DNA of 64,000 nt from JAJDUF01 sp965214295 (GCA_965214295.1 OZ243944.1:2604001-2668000); one strand, 5' to 3'. Counted from the first letter of the stretch, positions 1 through 8,054 are shown. A program made the numbers and translations. Notes: generated from the letters alone by a model not told the origin.

Positions 1-370
1 CGGTGGGGGTGTCGGTGGGCATCGGCGTCTCAGTCGGGGTGTCAGTAGGCGTGGGCGTCTCGGTGGGGGTGTCGGTGGGCATCGGCGTCTCAGTCGGGGT
101 GTCAGTAGGCGTGGGCGTCTCAGTGGGGGTGGCAGTAGGCGTGGGCGTCTCAGTCGGGGTGGCAGTAGGCGTGGGCGTCTCAGTCGGGGTGGCAGTAGGC
201 GTGGGCGTCTCAGTCGGGGTGGCAGTAGGCGTGGGCGTCTCAGTGGGGGTGGCGGTCGGCGTGGGCGTCTCAGTGGGGGTGGCGGTCGGCGTGGGCGTCT
301 CAGTGGGGGTGGCGGTCGGCGTCGGGGTCTCGGTGGGGGTCTCGGTGGGGGTGGGGGTGGGGGTGGGGGT
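1..370. repeat. 30-bp tandem repeat array coding for a Thr-Pro-rich tail
   Basis: About twelve copies of a 30-bp unit, also visible as 60-bp pairs, run from the left edge to about 370. Units differ at a few positions, for example cagtcggggtggcagtaggc against cagtgggggtggcggtcggc. Read on the minus strand each unit encodes ten residues of the ETPTPTATPT kind, continuing the reading frame of the LRR protein. The length is a multiple of three, so copy-number change keeps the frame. There are no unique spacers, so it is not a CRISPR array. Confidence 0.9.
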
Positions 371-1765
371 GGCACACACCGGATCGGATGTTTCGGTGGA
401 ACTGGTCATGTAAAGGGTGGTCAGCGCCGGCATCCCTGCGGCTTGGTACGCGGCCAGCTCGGCCGGGCTAGCAATTCGGCCACCGTTAGGGGGACGCCGG
501 TCGAAATACAGCGTTGTGAGCGCGCCCAGCTCTTCCCCCGGCTCGTAGTTGAAGTACGCCGGCTCCACATTGCCCAGTCCGTTGCGCTCCAGGCGCAGCT
601 CTTGCAGGCTGGTCAACCCCGCGAACAGGGCACTGGGCAGACAGCTGAACGCGTTGTTGTACAGACCCAGGTGTGTCAGGCTGGTCAGCCCCGCGAACTG
701 GTCGGCCGCCAGCGCGGTCAGCTCGTTGAGGTGCAGAGACAGGTGTGTCAGGCTAGTCAGCCCCGCGAACTGGTCGGCCGCCAGCGCGGTCAGCTCGTTG
801 CCGTCCAACTCCAGCACTTGCAGCTTGGTCAGCCCAGCGAACAGGGTGGCCGGCAGCGTGGTCAGCGCGGTCTCGTACAGAGTCAGGTGTGTCAGGCTGG
901 TCAGCCCCGCGAACTGGTCGGCCGCCAGCGCGGTCAGCGCGGTCTTGTGCAGAGCCAGCACTTGCAGGTCGGTCAGCTCCGCGAACAGGGTGGCCGGCAG
1001 CGTGGTCAGTGTGTTGTCGTGCAGACGCAGCACTTGCAGCTTGGTCAGCCCCGCGAACAGGGTGGCCGGCAGCGTGGTCAGTGTGTTGTCGTGCAGACGC
1101 AGCACTTGCAGCTTGGTCAGCCCCGCGAACTGGTCGGCCGCCAGCGTGGTCAGTGTGTTGACGTACAGAGACAGGTGTGTCAGGTTGGTCAGCCCCGCGA
1201 ACTGGTCGGCCGCCAGCGCGGTCAGCGCGTTGTGGTGCAGAGACAGGTGTGCCAGGCTGGTCAGCCCCGCGAACTGGTCGGCCGCCAGCGCGGTCAGCGC
1301 GTTCCTGGCCAGATCCAACCCTTGCAGGCTGGTCAGCCCGGCGAAGTCGCCGGCCTGCAGGGAGGTCAACGATTTGTTCCTGAGATCCAGGGACGTGATC
1401 GATGTGAGGTGGGTCGCGGTGACGTCGGCGCAGGCGGTGATGCCCGGGACCAAGGCGACGATGGCGTCCACGACCTGCTGGGTGCGTCCTTGCAGGGGGC
1501 TGCTACCACAGGTGGTCGCGGTCGGCTCGGGAATGACCGTGGGCGTGATCGTCGGCGTGGGGGTGATCGTCGGGGTGTTGGTGCTAGTCGGCGTGGGCGT
1601 GTCCGTCGCGCTCTGCGCCAGGACACTCTCCGGCACTCCCGCGGGCCGGCCGCCCGGCAGCACCAGCGCCGCCAGCGCAATGGCCAGCGCCAGGCCCGCG
1701 AGCAGCACTCGCCGCGCTGGCCGCTGCCGCAGCGCTCCTGCCCAGTGCTGCAAAGCGTTTTGCAT
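1..1765 (-). CDS. Secreted leucine-rich-repeat protein with Thr-Pro linkers (3' end outside window)
   Basis: The minus frame from the ATG at 1765 stays open to the window edge, so the C-terminus is missing. The product starts with basic residues and a hydrophobic signal segment (about residues 20-40, LLAGLALAIALAALVLPGG) ending near VLAQS. A first TPT-rich linker follows (about 55-75), then a cap with CGSSPLQ and about eleven 24-residue LRRs of the type FAGLTSLTHLSLHxNxLTAL, then a long (TP)n tail. LRRs of this kind bind proteins, and the export signal places it on the cell surface or outside. A GAGGG motif precedes the ATG. The ligand cannot be predicted. The long plus-strand open frames here are its mirror images. 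Confidence 0.88.
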   Translation of the reverse strand, partial: MQNALQHWAGALRQRPARRVLLAGLALAIALAALVLPGGRPAGVPESVLAQSATDTPTPTSTNTPTITPTPTITPTVIPEPTATTCGSSPLQGRTQQVVDAIVALVPGITACADVTATHLTSITSLDLRNKSLTSLQAGDFAGLTSLQGLDLARNALTALAADQFAGLTSLAHLSLHHNALTALAADQFAGLTNLTHLSLYVNTLTTLAADQFAGLTKLQVLRLHDNTLTTLPATLFAGLTKLQVLRLHDNTLTTLPATLFAELTDLQVLALHKTALTALAADQFAGLTSLTHLTLYETALTTLPATLFAGLTKLQVLELDGNELTALAADQFAGLTSLTHLSLHLNELTALAADQFAGLTSLTHLGLYNNAFSCLPSALFAGLTSLQELRLERNGLGNVEPAYFNYEPGEELGALTTLYFDRRPPNGGRIASPAELAAYQAAGMPALTTLYMTSSTETSDPVCATPTPTPTPTETPTETPTPTATPTETPTPTATPTETPTPTATPTETPTPTATPTETPTPTATPTETPTPTATPTETPTPTATPTETPTPTDTPTETPMPTDTPTETPTPTDTPTETPMPTDTPT

Positions 1766-1898
1766 TATCCCTCATTAAGTGCCCCCCGAGCCGGCAGCGA
1801 ATAAGCAGCACGCTCACCATCCAGGACGGACCGGTGTCCGGGGAAGGAGAAGAAAAAAGCTCCGGCGGACCGGTGGGCCGCACCAGAGCAGTACGTTT

Positions 1899-1928
1899 AG
1901 TGTAGAGCAGCCGGCCGTCTTTGGTCAA
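1899..1928 (-). promoter_or_regulatory. Sigma-70-type promoter for the LRR gene
   Basis: On the minus strand TTGACC (1928-1923) is followed after 18 nt by TACACT (1904-1899). Transcription would begin near 1892, giving a leader of about 125 nt before the ATG at 1765. Confidence 0.5.
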
Positions 1929-1997
1929 CCGCAGCAGGCACCTATGCCGCCAGCGCCAACCGCTTCGTGGGAATAGTGGTCGTCACGAGCCAGCCGG

Positions 1998-2003
1998 TAT
2001 ACT
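1998..2003 (+). promoter_or_regulatory. -10 element (TATACT) upstream of the small membrane protein gene
   Basis: TATACT, about 50 nt before the ATG at 2056. The same hexamer marks several other likely promoters here (6008, 11709, 41862 and two on the minus strand near 24130 and 24670). No good -35 was found. Confidence 0.35.
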
Positions 2004-2055
2004 GCGGTGAGGATGGGTCTGATCGCCGGGCGGGAGAGAGGAAAGGGTTGCTGCG

Positions 2056-2379
2056 ATGACGACGGCGCCGGTCGTGGCGACCGATGGTGGGGGCGATGGG
2101 CAGCTGCGTCGCCGCATGGCCATCGCCTATGCGGCTGTGGCGACGGTGATGGTGGCGGGTCTGGGCGTGGGGTTCGCAGCCGTGCGCCGGCTACCGGGTG
2201 GGCGATGGGAGCGCATGATTGTCCACGCCACGCTGAACGATCCTGCCTCGGAGGCCCGGCTGCAACGGTACCTTGACGACGGGTGGGAGGTGGAGCGCCG
2301 CGTCATCCGTCAGACTGCGCGCGGGACTCAACTGACCTACTATCTGCGCCGGCGGCCGCCGAGTGCTGCCGGCGAGTGA
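2056..2379 (+). CDS. Small single-pass membrane protein, DUF4177-like tail
   Basis: A 107-residue protein with one transmembrane helix (about residues 20-43, MAIAYAAVATVMVAGLGVGF) and a short soluble C-terminal domain containing LQRYLDDGWEVERRV and TQLTYYLRRR. The arrangement 'residue stretch, then xxGWEV, then a beta strand' resembles small DUF4177-type proteins, but this is resemblance by eye only. GAGAGGAAAGG about 15 nt upstream is a candidate ribosome site. It stands alone between the divergent LRR gene and a repeat-filled gap. Function unknown. Confidence 0.6.
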   Translation: MTTAPVVATDGGGDGQLRRRMAIAYAAVATVMVAGLGVGFAAVRRLPGGRWERMIVHATLNDPASEARLQRYLDDGWEVERRVIRQTARGTQLTYYLRRRPPSAAGE

Positions 2380-2795
2380 GGGTGGGCGCCGGGCGCTATT
2401 GCACCGGCCGGTGCGGTAGTACGTCGGTGCTCCTCCGATGCTTTTTGATCTGAGGCCGTAGCGCCTGTCGCCGCGTTCTGTTAGCGGGTGAAAATAACGA
2501 CCGTCAGTCGTCAGTCCGGCTTGCCCCGGAGGCCGGAGCCGGGGACCTGGATTGCGGCCGGCGCCACCGGGCTACCCCGGTGCAGGCGCAATGACGGGGG
2601 GCGGCCGCAATGACGGAGGGGGGCTATTTTCAGGGGAATGGCGACTTTTGCAAAGGTCTCACTGGCGGCCGGTCAGCGTGTCAATCCCTGGTCTATATCC
2701 GTTCTGTGGACTGATCGCTGCTGGGGAGCTAGGGAGGGACCATCAGCCGGAAGTGCCGCACACGGCGTATGTGCGAACGAGGAGGCGTGCTGCCG
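2380..2795. other. Intergenic region with degenerate dispersed repeats
   Basis: No convincing gene. At about 2550-2605 there is a degenerate copy of the 'ggattgcgg...caatgacgggg' palindromic repeat. At about 2645-2660 lies the motif tgcaaaggtctc, which also accompanies the repeat at 4870, 17120 and 49210. A GAGGAGG ribosome site at 2779-2785 serves the next gene. Confidence 0.6.
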
Positions 2796-3572
2796 ATGGG
2801 AGGGCTGATAGCGCCGGCGCGAGGCTGCGGACAGTATCGCCGCGCCGGACTACTGGGGCTGGTTGTGGTCGTCGGGATGCTCTGGCTCTCCGCGCCGACC
2901 GCCGGCGCAGCGCCACCGGGGAGCGGCGTCCCCATCGCCGCGGCGCGCGTCGCATCGAGCAGCGGGTTGAACATGCGCGCCGCGCCGCAGACGAGCGCGG
3001 CGGTGCTGCGCGTGCTCCCGTATCTCGCCGAGGTCTACATTCTCGGTCAGGCAGAGGCGCACGAGGGGCATCGGTGGGTGCCGATTCGGTTGAAACCCGA
3101 GGATGGTGGCCAGGAAGGGTGGGTGGTCCGTCGTTGGCTGGTCGCGTTCTCGCTGGAGGCGGCCCGTACTCAGAGTGGCAGCTCGGGTGGGACGGGGCTG
3201 CCGGCCGATTCGCAGCGGCTGCGACTGGTCAAGGGGTCGGGTGACGCGCAGTATGCGGTCTTGAACGGTGTCCGCTATCACATTGCCGACCTCGACACCT
3301 TGGCGGTGCTCAACCTTGGGAGTTATGAGCAGGTGTCGGACGGCGAACTTGCTGCTCTGCGCGTGGGACCGGTGCTCCGCTTCTTTCCCGGTGCGCTTAT
3401 CAGGGACGATACCGGCCGTGTCTGGCAGATCGGCCACGAGTGGCAGCGCCACTGGATACCCGACCTAGCGACGTTCAATGCGCTTGGCTTTACCTGGGAT
3501 CGCGTCCAGCAGACACCGGACTGGGCCGTGGGGCGTTTGCCGGAGGGCCCCCCGCTGTCGGCGCGCTCGTAA
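2796..3572 (+). CDS. Secreted SH3b-domain protein
   Basis: 258 residues from the ATG at 2796, chosen over the ATG at 2769 because GAGGAGG lies 10 nt upstream. A signal peptide (GLLGLVVVVGMLWLSAPTAGA) precedes a bacterial SH3 domain (about 50-125) with the usual SGLNMRAAPQTSAAVLRVLP opening and a GWV closing strand. The C-terminal half holds two copies of a 'gxxYxVLNGVRYHIADLDTLAVL' / 'GRVWQIGHEWQRHWIPDLATF' motif, found in surface proteins and resembling the N-terminal repeats of the amidase at 53895. It probably binds cell wall or another surface polymer. No catalytic motif is visible. Confidence 0.75.
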   Translation: MGGLIAPARGCGQYRRAGLLGLVVVVGMLWLSAPTAGAAPPGSGVPIAAARVASSSGLNMRAAPQTSAAVLRVLPYLAEVYILGQAEAHEGHRWVPIRLKPEDGGQEGWVVRRWLVAFSLEAARTQSGSSGGTGLPADSQRLRLVKGSGDAQYAVLNGVRYHIADLDTLAVLNLGSYEQVSDGELAALRVGPVLRFFPGALIRDDTGRVWQIGHEWQRHWIPDLATFNALGFTWDRVQQTPDWAVGRLPEGPPLSARS

Positions 3573-3639
3573 GGGGGGCGTGTGGAGATGGGCACGCCTC
3601 AGCGCTCGTCACCGGGTTGCCCCGGTGCGGGGATGGGGG

Positions 3640-3672
3640 GTCTGGATTGCGGCTTGCGCCGGAATGACGGGG
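3640..3672. repeat. Dispersed palindromic repeat copy (ggattgcggc..gccggaatgacg)
   Basis: ctggattgcggcttgcgccggaatgacggg, a diverged copy of the GGATTCCCGC-N-GCGGGAATGACG family, lies in the gap between two convergent genes. Confidence 0.65.
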
Positions 3673-3688
3673 GCGTGGGGTGTAGCGA

Positions 3689-4615
3689 CTAGGTAGGGAC
3701 GGCGGCTGGGCGGTCGCCGGCGCCGGGGCGCTCGCGCTGGACTTTCGTCAGGCGCAGTATTGCCTCGATGCGGCGGGATTCCAGCTTGGGCGGACGGTCC
3801 AGCTTCACGTCCGGCCCCAAGGCCTCAATCGCACGTTGCATGACCTCGAAGCCCACTTGGGGATGGGACAGATAGCGTGTGTTCTGGCGGAAGAAGCGCA
3901 CGACCAGCCGCACGGGATGACCGGCGTGCAGGAACTTGCGAGCGCGTCGTACCCTCATCTGAAGATCGTGCTCCCCGATGACGGGCGATAACTGGACTTC
4001 CTTCATCTCCTGCGCTGCCTTGGCGGCCTGCCCGGCTTTGCGCGCTTGCCGACTCTTCTTCTCCTGCTCGTACTTGAAGCGACCGTAATCGAGGATGCGG
4101 CAGACTGGCGGCTGGGCTTTTGCCGCGACTTCGACCAAGTCCAGCCCGCGTTCGCGGGCCATACGTAGCGCCTCGGTGAAGCGCACGACGCCGACGTTCT
4201 CGTCCTCATCGTCAACCAAGCGGACTTCCTGAACGCCGCGAATCAAGCCGTTGATGCGGTATGGTTCCGGGCTACGAGGCACAGGCCGAGCGCCGCGCCG
4301 TGGTGGGCGAGGTGAGAAACCGCCGCTCGGCCGTGCGCCAAAGGGTCGGGGGCCGCCGGGGCCGCGGGGTGGGCCACCCGGGCCTCTGGGTGGGCCGCCG
4401 GGGCCGCGCGGTGGGCCTCCTGGACCTCCTGGGCCTCTGGGCGCTCCACCCGGGCCTCTGGGTGGGCCGCCGGGGCCGCGTGGTGGGCCACCCGGGCCTC
4501 TGGATGGGCCGCCGGGGCTGGCGGGTCCACCGGGCCGGCGTGGTGGGCCGCTAGGCCTTCCGGCCGAGCCGCGTTGGCCAGGCGCTTGCCTGGAGGGAGC
4601 GGACCTTCTACCCAC
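3689..4615 (-). CDS. infC: Translation initiation factor IF-3 with long Gly/Pro-rich N-terminal extension
   Basis: The C-terminal ~190 residues are a complete IF-3: N-domain RINGLIRGVQEVRLVDDEDE, the linker CRILDYGRFKYEQEKK, and the C-domain ending in LESRRIEAILRL. IF-3 binds the 30S subunit and controls start-codon selection. The first ~118 residues are an added RGPGGPP repeat domain, which ordinary IF-3 (about 170-180 residues) lacks. The coordinate given is the first standard start (GTG). However, that GTG has no ribosome site, the frame is open up to a TAG at 4717, and AAGGAG at 4692-4687 sits just before ACG codons at 4681 and 4678. The true start may be non-AUG, adding about 22 residues. 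rpmI and rplT, the usual neighbours, are absent. Confidence 0.93.
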   Translation of the reverse strand: MGRRSAPSRQAPGQRGSAGRPSGPPRRPGGPASPGGPSRGPGGPPRGPGGPPRGPGGAPRGPGGPGGPPRGPGGPPRGPGGPPRGPGGPRPFGARPSGGFSPRPPRRGARPVPRSPEPYRINGLIRGVQEVRLVDDEDENVGVVRFTEALRMARERGLDLVEVAAKAQPPVCRILDYGRFKYEQEKKSRQARKAGQAAKAAQEMKEVQLSPVIGEHDLQMRVRRARKFLHAGHPVRLVVRFFRQNTRYLSHPQVGFEVMQRAIEALGPDVKLDRPPKLESRRIEAILRLTKVQRERPGAGDRPAAVPT

Positions 4616-4686
4616 CGGACGCGGGCCGGGAGAGCGGTTCGGGGGCTGTCCTCTCGCGGGTGAACGGTCGTTAGTCGTCGTAGTGT

Positions 4687-4750
4687 CTCCTTCTTTGGTA
4701 TGCGATGAGGCTCGCTACCTCACTCTACAGTCTGGATCAGGGCCGCGCAA
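4687..4750 (-). promoter_or_regulatory. infC promoter and ribosome binding site
   Basis: Minus strand: TTGCGC (4750-4745), 17 nt, TAGAGT (4727-4722), predicting transcription from about 4715. AAGGAG at 4692-4687 follows. The first in-frame ATG/GTG/TTG is over 70 nt beyond this ribosome site, while ACG codons lie 5 and 8 nt from it. Confidence 0.5.
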
Positions 4751-4837
4751 GTGATAGGCGCCGGTAATCGGGTGGTCAGTGGTTAGTCGGATGGGGGAGT
4801 TTGGTGAAGGCTGGGCGGTGGTGCCCCTGCTCGCCCG

Positions 4838-4937
4838 CGAGATTCCCGCGAAAGCAGGAATGACGAGTTATGCAAAGGTCTCCGAAAGCGGGAATGACGA
4901 CACTTGCAAAGGTACCCTCGCGCCGGGAATGACGGTA
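4838..4937. repeat. Cluster of three dispersed palindromic repeat copies
   Basis: Three consecutive partial copies end in gaatgacg (near 4858, 4892 and 4928), separated by 'ttatgcaaaggtctcc'-type spacers. The first is gattcccgcgaaagcaggaa. The same composite (repeat plus tgcaaaggtc) occurs at 17090-17195 and 49175-49240. Confidence 0.7.
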
Positions 4938-4960
4938 GCCAGGTTGCCGCTGCACGCCCC

Positions 4961-5947
4961 CTACGACGGAGGCGCGGTGAGGAAGAGGGGGTTGGACCAG
5001 GCCCGCTGGCCAGTCTCACCGATGACCTCGATGCGGGCGTATTGCTCTTTGCCCTGGAGGGTGAACTCGGCGCCGGTCAGCAGACTGCCGGCCGTGATGC
5101 CTTCCGGTAAGCCGCCGGGGCGTAGCCGGCGCGCATTCGCCGCTCGCTCCAGCGTTCCGGCGCTGACACGGGCGCCGTTACTGGCATCGGCGATCAGGCC
5201 GACCGTGCGGACCGGACTACAATGCACGCGCACGGTGCCGCCGCCGTTTGCGCCCGCCGGTTCCCACTGTACGTCGTGCAACTGCGGACCGTTGGAGGCG
5301 TAGAAGTGCCCGGCCCGTAGGGCGGCAGTGATGGCCGGCGCGGTAAGCTCCGGCGCTCGCACCACGACCCAGCCGCGCATGCTGTCAAAGCCGGGGCGAT
5401 GGCTGTCGTCCACGGCGACTCCGAGCAGCCGGTGGCCGCGGCGGAGCAGGTCGTCCCAGAGCACGTTGGCGTGACCCTTGCCAATCGCTGCCTCGGTCGT
5501 CGTGTTGAAGACCTCAAGGCCGAGCAGGCCGCGCAGCGGGGCAACCTCTTCATGCGTCAGGCCGGACCAGTACGGGTGGGCCAGGATGGGCAGGCCGTCA
5601 GCCTTGCGGATGGCATCTATCAGGGCTTGGCCGGTCCAGTCCGGCCGCCGTTCGATGCCTTTGGTGAGGTTGATGCCGGTGATGTGGAAGCCGCTGCCGT
5701 AGGTCATGGCTTCCTTGGGGGTGTTCACCTCGATGCCCGGCATGACCAGAAAATTCGGGCTAGAGAGGTCGCTGAGATCGGTGCGGTGGTGGTGGTCGGT
5801 GATGGCAATGAAGTCGAATCCGCCCATCTCGTAGTGGCGGACCAACTGTTCGGGCGCCATTTGCCCATCGGAGTTGGTCGTGTGGCAGTGCAGGCAGCCT
5901 CGATACCAGCTGCCCGGTACATCGAAGGGGTTGGGTAGCCGCTCCAT
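4961..5947 (-). CDS. PHP-domain metal-dependent phosphoesterase
   Basis: 328 residues. PHP-type metal ligands are visible in order: CLHCHTTNSDG (about 19-29), FIAITDHHH (about 46-54), PILAHPYW (about 120) and VAVDDSHRP (about 178). Known relatives hydrolyse phosphoesters such as histidinol phosphate or nucleotides, but the substrate here cannot be told. The C-terminal third (about 220-328) looks like a beta-rich accessory domain and includes ATPAIT..LRAGHFYASNG, common in PHP proteins of this kind. AAGGAG lies 8 nt before the ATG. It is transcribed divergently from the Gld-type ABC operon. Confidence 0.85.
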   Translation of the reverse strand: MERLPNPFDVPGSWYRGCLHCHTTNSDGQMAPEQLVRHYEMGGFDFIAITDHHHRTDLSDLSSPNFLVMPGIEVNTPKEAMTYGSGFHITGINLTKGIERRPDWTGQALIDAIRKADGLPILAHPYWSGLTHEEVAPLRGLLGLEVFNTTTEAAIGKGHANVLWDDLLRRGHRLLGVAVDDSHRPGFDSMRGWVVVRAPELTAPAITAALRAGHFYASNGPQLHDVQWEPAGANGGGTVRVHCSPVRTVGLIADASNGARVSAGTLERAANARRLRPGGLPEGITAGSLLTGAEFTLQGKEQYARIEVIGETGQRAWSNPLFLTAPPS

Positions 5948-6004
5948 TGGCGCACTCCTTTGTGTGGTGATCTTGTCGGCAATAGAGTACCAGGTGGGTG
6001 AGCC

Positions 6005-6013
6005 TGGTATACT
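6005..6013 (+). promoter_or_regulatory. Extended -10 promoter of the Gld-type ABC operon
   Basis: TGGTATACT, an extended -10 (TG-n-TATACT), lies about 90 nt before the ATG at 6105. The same nine bases occur on the minus strand upstream of the two accessory units near 24130 and 24670. Confidence 0.5.
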
Positions 6014-6104
6014 GGTTTAGCGGACTGCTGCCGGTGACAGTCCGGTGACAGTATCGGGGCGGAGCGATACCCAACACACCACTGCGGGATGATTTCGAGA
6101 CGCG

Positions 6105-7106
6105 ATGATCGAGGTTAGCAATCTAAGCAAATACTACGGCCCGCACCTCGCGCTCGACGGAGTGACGTTCCGTGTGGAGCCGGGGCAAATCCTGGGACTA
6201 CTCGGCCCGAACGGCGCGGGTAAGTCCACGTGTATGCGGATTCTGACCGGCTACTTCCCGCCCTCCAGCGGCACCGCCCGTGTTGCCGGCTTCGATGCCG
6301 TGCAGGAGTCGCGCGAGGTGCGGCGGCGGATCGGCTATATGCCCGAAAACGTCCCGCTCTACCGCGATCACACGCCGTACCGCTATCTGGAGTTCGTGGC
6401 GGCGATGAAGGGTGTGGACGAGGTCCGGGCCGAGATCAAGCGGGTAAGTGAGGTGGCACGCATCGAGGAGGTCATTGACCGCCCCATCGGCCGGCTCTCG
6501 AAGGGCTATCGGCAGCGGGTGGGGTTTGCCCAGGCGCTACTGGGTGATCCGCCCATCCTGATCCTCGACGAGCCGACCGCCGGCCTCGATCCGCGGCAGA
6601 TCATCGAGGTCCGCGAATTGATTCGCAGCCTTGGTGGCGATTACACGGTTATTCTGAGCACGCATATCTTGCCGGAAGTGAGCATGACCTGCGGCGCGGT
6701 GGTGATTATCAATCAAGGACGGGTGGTGGCCGTGGACACGCCGGAGAACCTGAACCGGCGGCTGACCGGCGCGGACCGCATTGCGCTGACTGTGCGCGGA
6801 CCGGCGGACGAGGTGGTGGAACGCATAGGGACCCTGCCGCACGTACTGGCGGTGCATTCGCAGCCGCAACCGGACGGGATCGTCCAACTGAGCGTCGAGG
6901 TGGATGTCAACACCGACGTACGGGAGCAGCTGGCCGGGACCGTGGTGCGGGCGGGTTGGGGATTGCAGGAGCTGCAAGTGGCGGCTATGAGCCTGGAGGA
7001 GATTTTCTTGCAGCTCACGACCGAAGAGGCCGGGGTTGAGGCTGATGGTGAGCCGGACCAGGCTGAGGCCGGTGAAAGGCAGAGTACCGAGGATGACGCG
7101 CTGTAG
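6105..7106 (+). CDS. ABC transporter ATP-binding protein (GldA/CcmA-like)
   Basis: 333 residues. Walker A GLLGPNGAGKST (about 32-43), signature LSKGYRQRVGFAQALLGDP (about 132), Walker B ILILDEPTAGLDP, and an H-loop in STHIL. The C-terminal ~110 residues form the acidic accessory tail usual in ABC-2 export ATPases. It supplies ATP-driven motion to the permease encoded just downstream. It is first in a four-gene run with permease, GldG-like and DUF4340 proteins. In Bacteroidetes the related GldA-GldFG complex is tied to gliding, but in other phyla the cargo is unknown. Confidence 0.88.
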   Translation: MIEVSNLSKYYGPHLALDGVTFRVEPGQILGLLGPNGAGKSTCMRILTGYFPPSSGTARVAGFDAVQESREVRRRIGYMPENVPLYRDHTPYRYLEFVAAMKGVDEVRAEIKRVSEVARIEEVIDRPIGRLSKGYRQRVGFAQALLGDPPILILDEPTAGLDPRQIIEVRELIRSLGGDYTVILSTHILPEVSMTCGAVVIINQGRVVAVDTPENLNRRLTGADRIALTVRGPADEVVERIGTLPHVLAVHSQPQPDGIVQLSVEVDVNTDVREQLAGTVVRAGWGLQELQVAAMSLEEIFLQLTTEEAGVEADGEPDQAEAGERQSTEDDAL

Positions 7107-7154
7107 GGGTGTGATGACGCGCGTCTTGGTGCCCGCTGCGTGGCTCGCCGGTTG

Positions 7155-7266
7155 GGCGGGGTTGCGGCGCAAGCCGCAGTGACGGGGGGTGTTGGTCCCC
7201 TCCCCGGCTCATCCCCGTGCTGACGCACAGGGGAGGGTGGATTCCCGCTTTCGCGGGAATGACGGA
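7155..7266. repeat. Dispersed repeats inside the ABC operon
   Basis: A gttgcggcgcaagccgcagtgacgg copy (about 7163-7187) and a perfect ggattcccgctttcgcgggaatgacgg copy (about 7238-7264) lie between ATPase and permease genes. Between them is a 'tcccc...gggga' low-complexity hairpin. The insertion lengthens the gap to 206 nt without breaking gene order. Confidence 0.75.
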
Positions 7267-7312
7267 CCGGCGCGGCGACGATAGACGATATAAGAAGAAG
7301 AGACAAGAAGCT

Positions 7313-8035
7313 ATGCGGGGCTTGTGGGCGATTACGCGCAAGGAGCTTTATTCCTACCTGGTGTCGCCGGTGGCGTATGCCATAGCGGCGGCCTTCCTGC
7401 TTATCAACGGCTTGGTGTTTCACTACTTCATCACCAGTTCGTTGGCCGAGGCGAGTCTGCTGCCGATACTGTCAAGCACGGTGTTCATCCTGCTCCTGCT
7501 GATGCCTATCCTGACGATGCGCTTGATTGCCGAGGAACGGTCAACCGGCACCATCGAGCTCCTGATGACCTTTCCGGTCACGGATTTGCAGATCGTCTTG
7601 GGTAAGTTCCTGGCCACCTTTATCACCTACGCGCTGATGCTGGTTCCGACGCTGACCTACGTCGTGGTCATTGCGCTGTTCGGGGAGCCGGAGGTTGGCA
7701 TTCTCATCTCGGCCTATCTGGGTCTGCTGCTGCTCGGCGGGGCCTATATCGCGGTTGGGATGCTGGCCAGCTCGTTTGCCAGTAATCAAGTCGTGGCGGG
7801 TGCGCTGTGCTTTGGCGTTTTGCTCTTCCTTTACCTGCTCGGCGCGTTGGGAACGCTGGCCGCCGGTCCGCTGGGACAAGTCTTGCAGCTCATCAGCGCG
7901 CTCTCTCCGGCGGTCCATTTCGACACCTTTGGCCGTGGACTGCTCGATACGAGCGAGGTGGTCTACTTTGTGACCTTCATTCTCGGCGCGCTCTTTTTGA
8001 CCGTTCGCGCGGTTGAATCGACGCGCTGGCGCTAG
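7313..8035 (+). CDS. ABC-2 type permease (GldF-like)
   Basis: 240 residues from the ATG at 7313. Earlier in-frame codons only translate the repeat (WIPAFAGMTD) and are rejected. The start MRGLWAITRKELYSYLVSPVAYAI is typical of the family, and about six transmembrane helices follow, with EERSTGTIELLMTFPVTD in the first cytoplasmic loop, a coupling element of ABC-2 permeases. It forms the membrane channel for the ATPase at 6105. The stop lies 19 nt before the next gene. Confidence 0.85.
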   Translation: MRGLWAITRKELYSYLVSPVAYAIAAAFLLINGLVFHYFITSSLAEASLLPILSSTVFILLLLMPILTMRLIAEERSTGTIELLMTFPVTDLQIVLGKFLATFITYALMLVPTLTYVVVIALFGEPEVGILISAYLGLLLLGGAYIAVGMLASSFASNQVVAGALCFGVLLFLYLLGALGTLAAGPLGQVLQLISALSPAVHFDTFGRGLLDTSEVVYFVTFILGALFLTVRAVESTRWR

Positions 8036-8054
8036 GCCGGTACAACTGCCAATC

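Noticed and set aside
1..370. CRISPR-like regular repeats
   Set aside because: Units are directly adjacent without spacers and continue a coding frame.
443..1804. Long plus-strand open frames (443-1804, 549-1778) rich in repeats
   Set aside because: They are mirror images of the minus-strand LRR gene, whose product has a signal peptide and clear LRRs.
4251..4754. Gly/Pro-rich plus-strand frame opposite infC
   Set aside because: Antisense of the RGPGGPP repeat, with no independent start signals. The IF-3 frame is conserved.
7217..7312. N-terminal extension of the permease
   Set aside because: It only translates the dispersed palindrome (WIPAFAGMTD).
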